Positions 42,891-52,031 of a stretch of 64,000 nt of DNA are shown here, in pieces; position 1 is the stretch's first letter; each line of letters opens with the position of its first letter. Source of the DNA: Paenibacillus sp. MAHUQ-63 (GTDB taxonomy: Bacteria; Bacillota; Bacilli; Paenibacillales; NBRC-103111); assembly GCF_028765165.1 (NCBI RefSeq), contig NZ_JARADB010000002.1:1173048-1237047 (forward strand), written 5' to 3'. Under the pieces are notes generated by a model that saw only the letters and a list, made by a program, of their open reading frames with translations, had not been told where the DNA came from and searched no databases. A program made the translations under genes and the position numbers.

Positions 42891-42948
42891 ATTGTATTAC
42901 AGCAGGCCGGGAGTCACAGCAGAGGACGATGACTTCTTTTGGTACTTT
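42891..42948 (-). promoter_or_regulatory. Activator box and -10 of the minus-strand oxidoreductase operon
   Basis: On the minus strand AAAGTACCAAAAGAAGT (42948-42932) is followed 35 bp later by TACAAT (42896-42891), with no good -35. It has the same layout as the promoters at 28722 and 32188. Confidence 0.6.
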
Positions 42949-43049
42949 AATAACCATTGATGAAGGTCAAAAAAGGGATTGGCGGGCTTGTGCCGAAAAT
43001 TTGTAATAAAGAGCTGGCTATAAAGCCAATGAAGGAAGGGGATGTTCCG

Positions 43050-44150
43050 ATGGATATAGCGAAAGGCGTTAACGCCGCACAATTGGATGCGAATATGCAC
43101 ATAACTTCAGGGACTCGCGCATTGCAATGGCACTCGCCGCTTGAGCAGCCGTTTCAAGTTGCGGGCTTCGGCTGGCTGCAAGCGGAAGGACGCTACCGCC
43201 GGCTTCCGGCACAACCGGCTTGGCCGCTGCCGGCCGCGGTCGATCAGCTGGCCGACTGCACGTCCGGCGGGCAAATCCGGTTTGTTACCGATTCCCCTGC
43301 GCTGTCTCTTCGCGTCAAGCTGAGAGGCGCAGCGGATATGTACCATATGGCGGCAACCGGACAATGCGGATTTGACTGCTATATCGGCGGACCCGGTGAG
43401 CAAGTTTTTTATGGCACGACCCGATACGATCACCGGCAGTCCGAATACGAAAGTCTCCTGTTCGATGATTTAGCCCGGGAGAACCGGATCATTACGCTCA
43501 ATTTTCCATTATATCAAGCAGTGGAAGAGGTCTGGATCGGCCTAATGCCCGGTGCCGGAATCGCGGAGCCTCCCCCTTACGAGTCTGAGCGCAAAGTGAT
43601 TATATACGGCACCTCCATTACGCAGGGAGCGTGCGCTTCCCGTCCGGGCATGGCGTACACGAATATTTTATCGCGGCGCTTCAACCTCGAATTTCTGAAT
43701 TTGGGCTTTTCCGGCAATGGCAAAGGCGAGCCTGAGCTCGCTCATATTATCGCGGAGCTGCACGAACCGGCATGCCTCATCTTGGACTATGAAGCGAATT
43801 GCGTTTCGACGGAGCTGCTGCAGCAGACGCTGCCCGCCTTCATTGACATTTACCGGGCGAAGCATCCCGTGACGCCGATTCTGGTTATTTCGCGGATTAC
43901 CCATGCAAGAGAACGTTTCGAAGCGGCCATGCGGCAGGACCGGGCTGACCGCAGACGCGTATCGATGCAGACGGTGGAACAGCGCCGCGAGAATGGAGAC
44001 GCCTATATAGATTTCTGCGACGGCTCCGCCCTCCTAGGCGAAGATGCGCAGGACTGCACGGTGGACGGATCCCATCCGACGGATCTGGGCTTTGCCCGAA
44101 TGGCCGACGGGCTGACGCCGGTCATGCAGCGCATCCTCGCGGAACGCTAG
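43050..44150 (+). CDS. SGNH/GDSL-family hydrolase
   Basis: A 366-residue esterase-like protein of the SGNH superfamily. An N-terminal beta-sandwich domain (about 1-165) precedes the hydrolase domain with block I IIYGTSITQG (nucleophile Ser), a Gly/Asn-rich block GFSGNGKGEPE, and block V DGSHPTDLGF (catalytic Asp and His). There is no signal peptide, so it probably removes acyl groups from imported glycans inside the cell. ATG 43050 is chosen because GGAAGGGG lies just upstream; the frame is open from 42957. It is divergent from the FAD oxidoreductase operon and is followed 17 bp later by a binding-protein gene. Confidence 0.85.
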   Translation: MDIAKGVNAAQLDANMHITSGTRALQWHSPLEQPFQVAGFGWLQAEGRYRRLPAQPAWPLPAAVDQLADCTSGGQIRFVTDSPALSLRVKLRGAADMYHMAATGQCGFDCYIGGPGEQVFYGTTRYDHRQSEYESLLFDDLARENRIITLNFPLYQAVEEVWIGLMPGAGIAEPPPYESERKVIIYGTSITQGACASRPGMAYTNILSRRFNLEFLNLGFSGNGKGEPELAHIIAELHEPACLILDYEANCVSTELLQQTLPAFIDIYRAKHPVTPILVISRITHARERFEAAMRQDRADRRRVSMQTVEQRRENGDAYIDFCDGSALLGEDAQDCTVDGSHPTDLGFARMADGLTPVMQRILAER

Positions 44151-44167
44151 CCGGAAGGGGTGGGACC

Positions 44168-45676
44168 ATGAAAGGTGCGAAACGTCTTGCTGTGCTGTCC
44201 ATTGCCGTAGTCTTCACAGCCACAAGCTGCGGCACACAGGCAGGGGACAACAAGGGCGACCAAGCGTCGCCGCCGCTCATTCGCATTGTGGCGAACAGCT
44301 TGGGCATGAGCTTTCCGGAAGGCATGGATGCCGGACACAACCCTTATTTGGCCTATATCGAGCAAAATACCGGCGTTCAAGTGAATGTGACCCTGCCGCC
44401 CTTAAACGGCTACGACGAGAAGCTGAACGTCATCATGACTTCGGGGGATCCGCCGGATCTGCTCAATACGAGCTCTCCGTCCTGGTTCATCAATTTCGTC
44501 AATCAGAAAGCGCTGACGCCTTTGAACGGCTATATCGAGAAGTACGGGGCAAACTTGAAGGCCAAAATCCCTCAGGCGGCTTGGGATAACGTAACGGTGG
44601 ACGGGAACATCTATGCCATTCCGAGCCTGAGCGAGGTGAAAGGGACTGAAATCATGTACGCGCGCAAGGATTGGCTGGATAAGCTGGGATTGAAGCCGCC
44701 GCGTACGATTGAGGAATATACGGCCGTGATGAAGGCATTCGCCGAACAGGACCCTGACGGGAACGGGAAGAAGGATACGTACGGGTTCTCGATTCTGGAG
44801 CGGCTCGGCAGAACCTCGCCATTCCTCGGCGCATTCGGGGTACAGATGAATGCCTGGTACGAGCGGGACGGTAAGCTTGTATATGCGGGCATTATGCCGG
44901 AAATGAAAGAGGCGCTCCGCTATTTGAACTCCCTCTATGAGCAGGATGTGCTGGATCCGGAATTTCCGCTGAACAAAATCGACGTGCTCGGCGATAAAAT
45001 CGCTTCCGGCCGAGTCGGCTTGTATTCGGCCGCATGGTCCGATACCCGTACGCATATTGCAGCGAACCGCAAGCAGGATGCGAACGCCGAATGGATCCCT
45101 CTGGATTTCCCTGTAGGGCCGGGCGGCCATCATGGGGTGTACAGCACGTCCACGGTTCGCTCCTATAATGTTGTGCCTCTCAAAAGCGCCAATGCGGCAG
45201 CGGTTGTCCGATTTCTTGATTTTATCGCAGGGCCCGGCCAGATGAGTTTGAAGCTCGGCTTCGAGAATGAGGTGTGGAAGCGCGTGAACGGCAAGCTGTC
45301 CATCTCATTTGATGAACATATCAAGCACGGGTATCGCGGCATTTATGGCGCTCTCGCCGACACGGTGGATCCGGAGATGACCCGGGACCGGCTGGATGGT
45401 CTGGGCCAGCAGTACCGGTTGTATGACAATTTGCAGCGCATAGACGGCAATCTCATGCAGAACCGTTTCAACGGACCTCCGACGCCCGCTATGGGCAAGC
45501 ACCAGGTCAAGCTGTCCAAGCTGCAGGAAGAGACCTTTACCCGAATTATTGCGGGCATGAGTCCGATCACGGAATTCGATGCCTTTGTGAAGAAGTGGAA
45601 GGATGCCGGCGGCGACGAGATTACCGGTGAAGTGAATGAATGGTGGCGGGAAACCGCCAAGCAGGCGAAGCCATGA
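44168..45676 (+). CDS. Extracellular solute-binding lipoprotein without adjacent permeases
   Basis: A 502-residue binding lipoprotein. The signal peptide ends in TATSC (Cys18 region) and the mature part is an LplA-like family 1 binding domain, with a calcium-loop-like DPDGNGKKDTYG and the C-terminal WKDAGGDEITGEVNEWW typical of the group. GGAAGGGGTGGG precedes ATG 44168. No permease genes accompany it; it sits between an SGNH esterase and a sensor kinase. It may feed the importer encoded at 32301-34190 with a second substrate, or act as an extracytoplasmic ligand sensor for the kinase. Both are inference. Confidence 0.9.
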   Translation: MKGAKRLAVLSIAVVFTATSCGTQAGDNKGDQASPPLIRIVANSLGMSFPEGMDAGHNPYLAYIEQNTGVQVNVTLPPLNGYDEKLNVIMTSGDPPDLLNTSSPSWFINFVNQKALTPLNGYIEKYGANLKAKIPQAAWDNVTVDGNIYAIPSLSEVKGTEIMYARKDWLDKLGLKPPRTIEEYTAVMKAFAEQDPDGNGKKDTYGFSILERLGRTSPFLGAFGVQMNAWYERDGKLVYAGIMPEMKEALRYLNSLYEQDVLDPEFPLNKIDVLGDKIASGRVGLYSAAWSDTRTHIAANRKQDANAEWIPLDFPVGPGGHHGVYSTSTVRSYNVVPLKSANAAAVVRFLDFIAGPGQMSLKLGFENEVWKRVNGKLSISFDEHIKHGYRGIYGALADTVDPEMTRDRLDGLGQQYRLYDNLQRIDGNLMQNRFNGPPTPAMGKHQVKLSKLQEETFTRIIAGMSPITEFDAFVKKWKDAGGDEITGEVNEWWRETAKQAKP

Positions 45677-45702
45677 ACCGGACCGAATGGAGGGACCGCC
45701 GT

Positions 45703-47532
45703 ATGGGGAAAGACGTACTGCCTAAATTGCGCAAGCTGTTGACCGGATTCATCCAGGTCAGGCTGACATGGTATTTTCTGCTGATCCTGCTGCCCATCTC
45801 CGGCTTCAGTCTGTTCGCTATCGCCAAGTCGCAGACGATCCTGGAAGTGCAGACGGGGGAGCGAACGCAAGGGGCCTTGCATACGATGGCGGATTATATC
45901 GATCTAACGCTGCAAAATATCGAGCAGCTCTCCTCTCTGATTGCGTTCGATATGAACATGAATGCGACCTTGCAGTCCGTCGGCCAAGAGCCGGGGAAGC
46001 AGTCGTTCGTGCAGCTTGCACAGGTGATGGATCAACTGACGAGCATGACGACCGTCAACTTGATGGTGGATCAAATCACGATTATTCATATGCCATCGCG
46101 GACCGTCATCTCTACGAAGCTCGGCGGCCGGAAGCTGCCGGAGGGCGCAGAGAAGCAGGATTGGTATATCCGGCTGATGGAAGCAGGCGGGGGGACTTAC
46201 TTCTATACGCCGCAGGAGGGGGAATCGTATTTTGATGCGGATAGCGTGCATCTGATCCGGACGATGGATCCGTACAACCGGACGCTGATCAATCCGAATT
46301 TGCTCGTACTATCGATCAAGAAGAGCACGTTGATTGAGCAGGCGAAGCCGCTCTTGCCTTCCAAGAATGCCAACATCTATTTGTTCGGCAGCAGCGGCCA
46401 GCTCATTACCGGTACGGGAGCGGGGCTCAGCGCGCAGGTTTGGGACAAGAAGGAAGAAGCGAGATCGATCCGCAAATCGCCGCAGACCGGGACGGAAATG
46501 GTCAATATATCCGTGCAATCGAAGCTATCCGGATGGTCGCTGATGATGGAGCAGCCGCTCTGGGAAATTCGCAGCCATACGGATTCGCTGAAAATTTTCA
46601 CATACGGTATAGTGGTCGTCAGTCTCGTCCTCGCGATTGTCATCTCGTGGATCGTCTATCGCGGCATTTCGTCGCCGCTGCGCAAGCTCGCGTATGGGAT
46701 GAAGCAGCTGCGCACAGGCAACTTCACGATCCAATTGGAGGATCAGCGGGTGGATGAGCTGGGGTATGTCATCGAGTCCTTCAATAGGATGGCGGAAAAC
46801 CAGAAACTGCTCATCCGGGACCATTATGAGAAGCAGCTGCTGCTATCCAAGATGGAATTGAAATTTCTGCAGTCCCAAATTAATCCGCATTTCCTGTATA
46901 ATACATTGGACTCCATTTATTGGACGGCCAAGAACTACGAAGCTGACGAAATCAGCGAGATGGTGCTGAACTTGTCCAAGTTTTTCCGGCTGAGTCTGAA
47001 TAAAGGCAATGAAACATTTTCAGTTGCAGAGACAATCATGCATTTGACATATTATATTAAAGTGCAGCAGCTCCGGTTTCTGGATCATTTCAGCGTACGG
47101 TATGAGATCGCCGAGGAAAGCAAGCCTTATCATGTGCTGAAGCTTCTCCTGCAGCCGCTTGTCGAGAATGCCGTTCTTCACGGTTTGGAGAAGATGAGTA
47201 CAGGCGGCGAGCTGGTCATTTCCTCGTATTTGCAAGGGCATCTGCTCGTGCTTGAAGTGAGCGATAACGGCGTAGGCGTGGACAGCGCTAGGCTGCAATA
47301 TATTTGTGCGAAGCTGGATGAAGCGGCGGGTCAGGCAGCTGACGGGATTTTGTCGGACCGCAAGAAGGAGAAGGATTTGTTCGGTCTGCGCAACGTGGTG
47401 TCCCGGATGAAAATGTACTATGGCGAGCAATCACAGTTTCGTTTCGAAAGCCGCGCAGGCCATGGAACCCGAATGACGCTTCGTCTTCCGCTGGATAGGT
47501 GCGTATCACACGTCGAGGATCAGGCGGGATGA
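45703..47532 (+). CDS. YesM-type sensor histidine kinase
   Basis: A 609-residue membrane kinase: TM1 (about 20-40, WYFLLILLPISGFSLF), an extracytoplasmic dCache-like sensor region, TM2 (about 303-325, IVVVSLVLAIVISWIVY), HAMP, a His_kinase domain with QSQINPHFLYNTLDS (phospho-acceptor H396) and an HATPase domain with QPLVENAVLHG and VSDNGVGV. ATG 45703 is preferred for GGAGGG eight bases upstream; ATG 45673, overlapping the previous stop, is an alternative. It is likely the partner of the YesN-type regulator at 30514, since both are otherwise orphans of one locus and orientation. Confidence 0.9.
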   Translation: MGKDVLPKLRKLLTGFIQVRLTWYFLLILLPISGFSLFAIAKSQTILEVQTGERTQGALHTMADYIDLTLQNIEQLSSLIAFDMNMNATLQSVGQEPGKQSFVQLAQVMDQLTSMTTVNLMVDQITIIHMPSRTVISTKLGGRKLPEGAEKQDWYIRLMEAGGGTYFYTPQEGESYFDADSVHLIRTMDPYNRTLINPNLLVLSIKKSTLIEQAKPLLPSKNANIYLFGSSGQLITGTGAGLSAQVWDKKEEARSIRKSPQTGTEMVNISVQSKLSGWSLMMEQPLWEIRSHTDSLKIFTYGIVVVSLVLAIVISWIVYRGISSPLRKLAYGMKQLRTGNFTIQLEDQRVDELGYVIESFNRMAENQKLLIRDHYEKQLLLSKMELKFLQSQINPHFLYNTLDSIYWTAKNYEADEISEMVLNLSKFFRLSLNKGNETFSVAETIMHLTYYIKVQQLRFLDHFSVRYEIAEESKPYHVLKLLLQPLVENAVLHGLEKMSTGGELVISSYLQGHLLVLEVSDNGVGVDSARLQYICAKLDEAAGQAADGILSDRKKEKDLFGLRNVVSRMKMYYGEQSQFRFESRAGHGTRMTLRLPLDRCVSHVEDQAG

Positions 47533-47579
47533 TGGATGGCCGGGGGAAGCTTGCAGCAACCATGTAGGGAGGATGAGCC

Positions 47580-47858
47580 ATGATCTATTTCCTCGTTCTT
47601 ATCCCCGTTCTGATCGTATGCGGTTATGGCCTGTACAAAGTGTATCAGAAGGTGAGAGATAAGACGGAAACTTCCAAAGTCATTCAACTGTCGTTGTACC
47701 AGGAGAAAAAGAAGGCTGCGCCGGGCAAGCAGGCTTGTTCGTTCTGCCGGAAGAAGGAGAAGAAGCTGGCCTTCTATGCGGATGAGAAGGGCACCGTTGT
47801 CGGCGTGTGCCAGGAATGCAGGCCGCAGGCGGAGCGGCGGGCTCTGATGCGCCTTTGA
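47580..47858 (+). CDS. Small membrane protein with zinc-ribbon-like motif, unknown
   Basis: A 92-residue protein that I do not recognise. It has one N-terminal membrane helix (about 2-22, IYFLVLIPVLIVCGYGLY), a basic linker and a soluble part with CSFCRKKEKK...CQEC, a four-cysteine arrangement that probably binds zinc. GGGAGG precedes ATG 47580, so it is a likely real gene. It lies 47 bp after the sensor kinase on the same strand and may be cotranscribed. Confidence 0.65.
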   Translation: MIYFLVLIPVLIVCGYGLYKVYQKVRDKTETSKVIQLSLYQEKKKAAPGKQACSFCRKKEKKLAFYADEKGTVVGVCQECRPQAERRALMRL

Positions 47859-47896
47859 GAAAGCGAGGGTGGCTTCCCCGCCAATTGAGGATCAAT

Positions 47897-48031
47897 AGGA
47901 CACCACAACCGTTTGTTGCCGCGAAAATAGCCCTGAGTCCGATCTGACGGACATCAGAGCGCTTATTTTTTGCCGATTTCGAAGGGGAAATCAGGCGGCA
48001 CCGGCAATTAACGGCACGGGTGTCCGTTAGC
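47897..48031. repeat. Dispersed intergenic repeat, CTAACGGACA/TGTCCGTTAG family, copy 2
   Basis: Starts AGGACACCACAACCG, contains AAAATAGCCCTGAGTCC, then GACGGACATCAGAGCGCTTATTT, and ends GGGTGTCCGTTAG at 48019-48031. It has the inverted-module layout of the copies at 15014 and 63598. Confidence 0.65.
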
Positions 48032-48208
48032 TTGTTAAATTGGCCGTTTTTCATGTGGTAAGAGCAGCGGTATCCGTCAGCTATCTGCGGGACCGCGAAG
48101 ATGAAGCCTTGCCGCACCTTCAAAACCGATAAAACCAGTTGTATAAATTGGGTTTATGTCGGGTTTTATCGAATGATTTCCTCGCCATATCAGTTAATCT
48201 GATAGAAC

Positions 48209-48231
48209 TTATAAATTCATTATAATTGACC
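48209..48231 (+). promoter_or_regulatory. AT-rich inverted repeat and possible promoter before cysJ
   Basis: TTATAA repeats at 48209-48214 and 48220-48225 with a 5-base spacer, overlapping a TATAAT-like sequence, and TTGACC begins at 48226. It could be a promoter with a cysteine-metabolism repressor site, but nothing here decides it. Confidence 0.3.
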
Positions 48232-48328
48232 TGTACTCTAAGCTGTGTTAGCTTCAAGAGAGTGAAAAATTATGCGACAAAATAATTGGGGAATTTTTAT
48301 TACTGCAGCATACGAGAGGTGGATTTTG

Positions 48329-50152
48329 TTGGAACTCCAAGTAACGAACAGTCCTTTTAATCAGGAGCAAGTAGAATTGCTGAATCGTCTACTGCCTACG
48401 CTTAACGATGGTCAACGAATCTGGTTAAGCGGTTATTTTACAGCGTTGAACGCCGGAGCGGCCGGTGCCGCAGTTGCCGGTGCAGTGCCTGCATTGAGTG
48501 CGGCGCCTGCAGCGCCTGCCGGATCCAAAGAGATTACCGTTCTCTTCGGATCGCAATCCGGTAAAGCGCAAGGAGTAGCGAAGAAGTTTGCCAAGAAGCT
48601 CGAAGAGCAAGGCTTCCAGATTACGCTGTCCTCCATGTCAGATTTCAAGCCGAATGGGCTGAAGAAGGTACAGAACCTGCTCGTCATTGTCAGTACCCAC
48701 GGGGAAGGCGTTCCGCCGGATAATGCGATTTCGTTCCATGAATTCCTTCATAGCAAAAGAGCGCCTCAGTTGGACGGCATGCGTTACTCCGTTCTTGCGC
48801 TGGGCGACACCTCTTATGAGTTTTTCTGCCAAACCGGCAAAGATTTCGACAAACGCTTGGGCGAGCTAGGCGCAGCGCAAATCGCACCGCGCGTCGATTG
48901 CGATGTCGACTTCGACGAGCCTGCCGCAGAATGGATGAGCAGTGTGCTTAACGCACTGAACGCCGCTTCGCCGGCAGCGGCTGTAAGCGGTGCTGCAGTT
49001 AGCGCTGTAAGCGGCGGCGATTCGGAATTCTCGAGAACGAATCCGTTCCAAGCGGAAGTGCTGGAGAACTTGAATTTGAACGGACGCGGTTCCGACCGCG
49101 AAACACGGCACGTGGAAATTTCCTTGGAAGGTTCCAACCTGCAATATGAGCCGGGCGATTGCCTCGGGATTTATCCGGAAAATCATCCCCGTCTCGTTGA
49201 CGAACTGATCGAAGCGTTGGGCTGGAATGCCGACGAGCAAGTGACGATTAACAAGAACGGTGACAAACGTTCCGTACGTGATGCACTTATAAACAATTAT
49301 GAAATTACGGTATTGACCAAACCGCTCCTTGAACAAGTGGCGAAATTGACATCAAACGCCGAATTGCAGGCGCTTGTTGCACCAGGCAGCGAGCAAGAGC
49401 TCAAGGCCTATATCGGTGGCAGAGATCTGCTGGATCTGGTCGAGGATTTCTCGCTGAAAGGGATTGCCGCATCGGACTTGACCGCCGTGCTGCGCAAAAT
49501 GCCTGCTCGGTTGTACTCCATTGCCAGCAGCTCGAAGGCGTACCCGGAAGAAGTGCACGTGACGGTTCGTACGGTTCGTTACGAAGCGCGCGGACGTGAA
49601 CGTTACGGCGTATGCTCCGTTCAATTGGCGGAAAGAGTGGCCGCAGGCGACAAGCTGCCGGTATACATTCAGAACAATCCGAATTTCAAAATGCCGGAAA
49701 ATCCGGATACGCCTATCATTATGATCGGACCGGGTACAGGCGTCGCTCCATTCCGTGCATTCCTCGGCGAGCGCGAAGAGACAGGTGCCGAAGGCAAAAC
49801 ATGGCTGTTCTACGGCGATCAGCATTTCTCAACTGACTTCCTGTATCAGATCGAATGGCAGCGTTGGTTGAAAGACGGCGTGTTGACACGCATGGATGTT
49901 GCATTCTCCCGGGATACCGACCAGAAAGTCTATGTCCAGCACCGGATGCTCGAGAAAAGCAAAGATCTTTACCAATGGCTGCAAGAAGGCGCCAGCGTGT
50001 ACGTATGCGGGGACGAGAAGCGCATGGCTCATGACGTTCACCAAACGTTAGCAACGATTATTGAACAAGAGGGCGGTTTCAGCTCCGAAGAAGCGGCTGA
50101 ATACTTGTCCCGTATGCAACAGCAGAAACGCTATCAACGGGATGTCTATTAA
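48329..50152 (+). CDS. cysJ: Assimilatory sulfite reductase (NADPH) flavoprotein alpha subunit
   Basis: A 607-residue diflavin reductase that transfers electrons from NADPH via FAD and FMN to the CysI hemoprotein. The N-terminal segment (LELQVTNSPFNQEQVELL) is typical for Firmicute CysJ. An Ala-rich linker follows, then a flavodoxin domain (ITVLFGSQSGKAQG, VSTHGEG), an FAD domain with RLYSIASS and GVCSVQLAERV, and an NADPH domain with MIGPGTGVAPFRAFLGERE and VYVCGDEKRMAHDVH. TTG 48329 is preferred since GAGGTGG lies about six bases upstream; the frame opens at 48272. It forms an operon with cysI, 37 bp downstream. Confidence 0.93.
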   Translation: MELQVTNSPFNQEQVELLNRLLPTLNDGQRIWLSGYFTALNAGAAGAAVAGAVPALSAAPAAPAGSKEITVLFGSQSGKAQGVAKKFAKKLEEQGFQITLSSMSDFKPNGLKKVQNLLVIVSTHGEGVPPDNAISFHEFLHSKRAPQLDGMRYSVLALGDTSYEFFCQTGKDFDKRLGELGAAQIAPRVDCDVDFDEPAAEWMSSVLNALNAASPAAAVSGAAVSAVSGGDSEFSRTNPFQAEVLENLNLNGRGSDRETRHVEISLEGSNLQYEPGDCLGIYPENHPRLVDELIEALGWNADEQVTINKNGDKRSVRDALINNYEITVLTKPLLEQVAKLTSNAELQALVAPGSEQELKAYIGGRDLLDLVEDFSLKGIAASDLTAVLRKMPARLYSIASSSKAYPEEVHVTVRTVRYEARGRERYGVCSVQLAERVAAGDKLPVYIQNNPNFKMPENPDTPIIMIGPGTGVAPFRAFLGEREETGAEGKTWLFYGDQHFSTDFLYQIEWQRWLKDGVLTRMDVAFSRDTDQKVYVQHRMLEKSKDLYQWLQEGASVYVCGDEKRMAHDVHQTLATIIEQEGGFSSEEAAEYLSRMQQQKRYQRDVY

Positions 50153-50189
50153 GATTTAGCCCGTAGATTGCCAGAGGAGAGAGGCCAAG

Positions 50190-51908
50190 ATGTCAGAAAA
50201 CAATTTATTGTCGAAGAATAGCGCACCGCATAGCGAAGTTGAACATATCAAGCAGAGAACCAATTACTTGCGCGGGAGCCTCGAAGAGACGCTGCTGGAT
50301 ACGATCACCGGATCGATTCCGGAAGACGATAACCGCCTGATGAAGTTTCACGGCAGCTATATGCAGGATGACAGAGACTTGCGTACCGAGCGCCAGAAGC
50401 AAAAGCTGGAGCCGGCCTATCAATTCATGCTGCGCGTACGTGCTGCCGGCGGTGTCGTGACGCCGGACCAATGGCTCATGATGGACCGCATCGCACAGAA
50501 ATACGCCAACGGAACCATCCGTTTGACAACGCGCCAATCGTTCCAGCTTCACGGTGTGCTCAAATGGAACATGAAAAAAACGATTCAAGAAGTCAACGCC
50601 GCGATGCTCAGCACGCTCGCAGCTTGCGGTGACGTGAACCGTAACGTGATGTGCAATCCGAATCCGCATTTGTCGGACGTGCACGGCGAAGTGTACGAAT
50701 GGGCTTGCCGCATCAGCAATCATTTGGATCCGCAGACGCGCGCATACCACGAAATTTGGCTCGACGGCGAGAAAATCGTCCACAGTGAGGACGAAGAGCA
50801 AGAGCCGATTTACGGCAAAGTGTATTTGCCGCGTAAGTTCAAAATCGGGATTGCCGTTCCGCCATCCAACGATATCGACGTTTTCTCGCAAGATTTGGGC
50901 TTCATCGCCATTGTGGAGAACGGCAAGCTGCAGGGCTTTAACGTAACGGTAGGCGGCGGTATGGGGATGACGCATGGCGATCCGTTAACATATCCGCAGG
51001 TTGCGCAAGTCATCGGCTTCGTCACGCCGGATCAAGTCGTTGATTTGGCTGAGAAAACCGTGACGATTCAGCGTGACTATGGCGACCGTTCCGTACGGAA
51101 GCATGCGCGCTTCAAATATACGATCGACGACCGCGGTATCGAGTGGTTCGTTGACGAGCTGACCAGCCGCCTCGGCTGGAAGCTGCAGGCAGCGCGTCCG
51201 TACCAGTTTGACGATAACGGCGACCGCTATGGTTGGGTTAAGGGCAGCAACGGCAAATGGCACTTCACCCTGTTCATCCAAAACGGCCGTATCAAAGACG
51301 AAGAAAACAATCAACTGCTGACAGGCCTTCGCGAAATCGCCAAAATTCACGGCGGCGACTTCCGTCTGACGGCGAATCAGAACTTGGTGATCGGGAACAT
51401 CAGCGCTCAGAAGAAGAAAAAGATCGAAGAAATGATCAAGGAATACGGTCTGACGGACGGTATGCACTACACGGCTCTGCGCAGAAGCTCCATGGCTTGC
51501 GTTGCGCTGCCGACGTGCGGAATGGCGATGGCGGAAGCCGAGCGTTATCTGCCTGAGCTGATGGACAAAATCGAGCCGATGCTGGCGGAAGCCGGGATTA
51601 GCGAGAAAGAAATTACCATCCGGATGACAGGCTGCCCGAACGGCTGTGCACGTCCGATGCTGGCGGAGCTGGCGTTCATCGGTAAGGCGCCTGGCAAGTA
51701 CAACATGTACTTGGGCGGCGGCCATGCCGGTAACCGTCTGAACAAGCTGTACAAAGAAAATATCGGCGAAGCGGAGATTCTGCAGTCGCTTCAACCGATT
51801 ATCACCCAATATGCCAAAGAGCGTTGGGAAGGCGAACATTTCGGCGATTTCGTCATCCGCGCCGGCTATGTGAATGAAGTTCGATCCGGTCAAGAATTCC
51901 ACGCATAA
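50190..51908 (+). CDS. cysI: Assimilatory sulfite reductase hemoprotein beta subunit
   Basis: A 572-residue siroheme and [4Fe-4S] protein that reduces sulfite to sulfide in cysteine synthesis. The cluster-siroheme ligands are seen as CVALPTCGM (two Cys six apart) and [10 protein letters not shown] (CxxxC). Siroheme-binding repeats such as [12 protein letters not shown] and [14 protein letters not shown] are also clear. Length is normal for CysI. GAGGAGAGAGG precedes ATG 50190. Together with cysJ it forms the complete NADPH-dependent enzyme. Confidence 0.95.
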   Translation: MSENNLLSKNSAPHSEVEHIKQRTNYLRGSLEETLLDTITGSIPEDDNRLMKFHGSYMQDDRDLRTERQKQKLEPAYQFMLRVRAAGGVVTPDQWLMMDRIAQKYANGTIRLTTRQSFQLHGVLKWNMKKTIQEVNAAMLSTLAACGDVNRNVMCNPNPHLSDVHGEVYEWACRISNHLDPQTRAYHEIWLDGEKIVHSEDEEQEPIYGKVYLPRKFKIGIAVPPSNDIDVFSQDLGFIAIVENGKLQGFNVTVGGGMGMTHGDPLTYPQVAQVIGFVTPDQVVDLAEKTVTIQRDYGDRSVRKHARFKYTIDDRGIEWFVDELTSRLGWKLQAARPYQFDDNGDRYGWVKGSNGKWHFTLFIQNGRIKDEENNQLLTGLREIAKIHGGDFRLTANQNLVIGNISAQKKKKIEEMIKEYGLTDGMHYTALRRSSMACVALPTCGMAMAEAERYLPELMDKIEPMLAEAGISEKEITIRMTGCPNGCARPMLAELAFIGKAPGKYNMYLGGGHAGNRLNKLYKENIGEAEILQSLQPIITQYAKERWEGEHFGDFVIRAGYVNEVRSGQEFHA

Positions 51909-51917
51909 TACGATAGA

Positions 51918-51960
51918 AGGGCTGTCCCGAGGTCTGCATTGGCCTCTGGGATGGCCTTTT
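51918..51960 (+). terminator. Rho-independent terminator of cysJI
   Basis: AGGGCTGTCCCGAGG pairs with CCTCTGGGATGGCCT around a short loop, with small mismatches, and TTTT follows. Confidence 0.7.
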
Positions 51961-52031
51961 GCTTTGTCCGTATGGAACTCCCCGGCCGGTGGGAACCTAT
52001 TCTAAGCTTGGAAGGATAAGGGGAATGAAGG

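Larger units (their letters stand above)
47859..48328. other. Intergenic region before cysJ
   Basis: Contains a dispersed-repeat copy (47897-48031) and an AT-rich stretch (48180-48260) with likely promoter elements of the sulfite reductase operon. No gene and no S-box (SAM riboswitch) pattern was seen. Confidence 0.6.

Noticed and set aside
48100..48328. SAM riboswitch (S-box) upstream of cysJ
   Set aside because: None of the conserved S-box stretches and no leader terminator hairpin could be seen.
51991..52020. GGAACC before the 52032 gene as a second ECF-type promoter
   Set aside because: No CGTC/GTCT-type -10 at the right distance; GGATAA occurs instead. A chance match is more likely.
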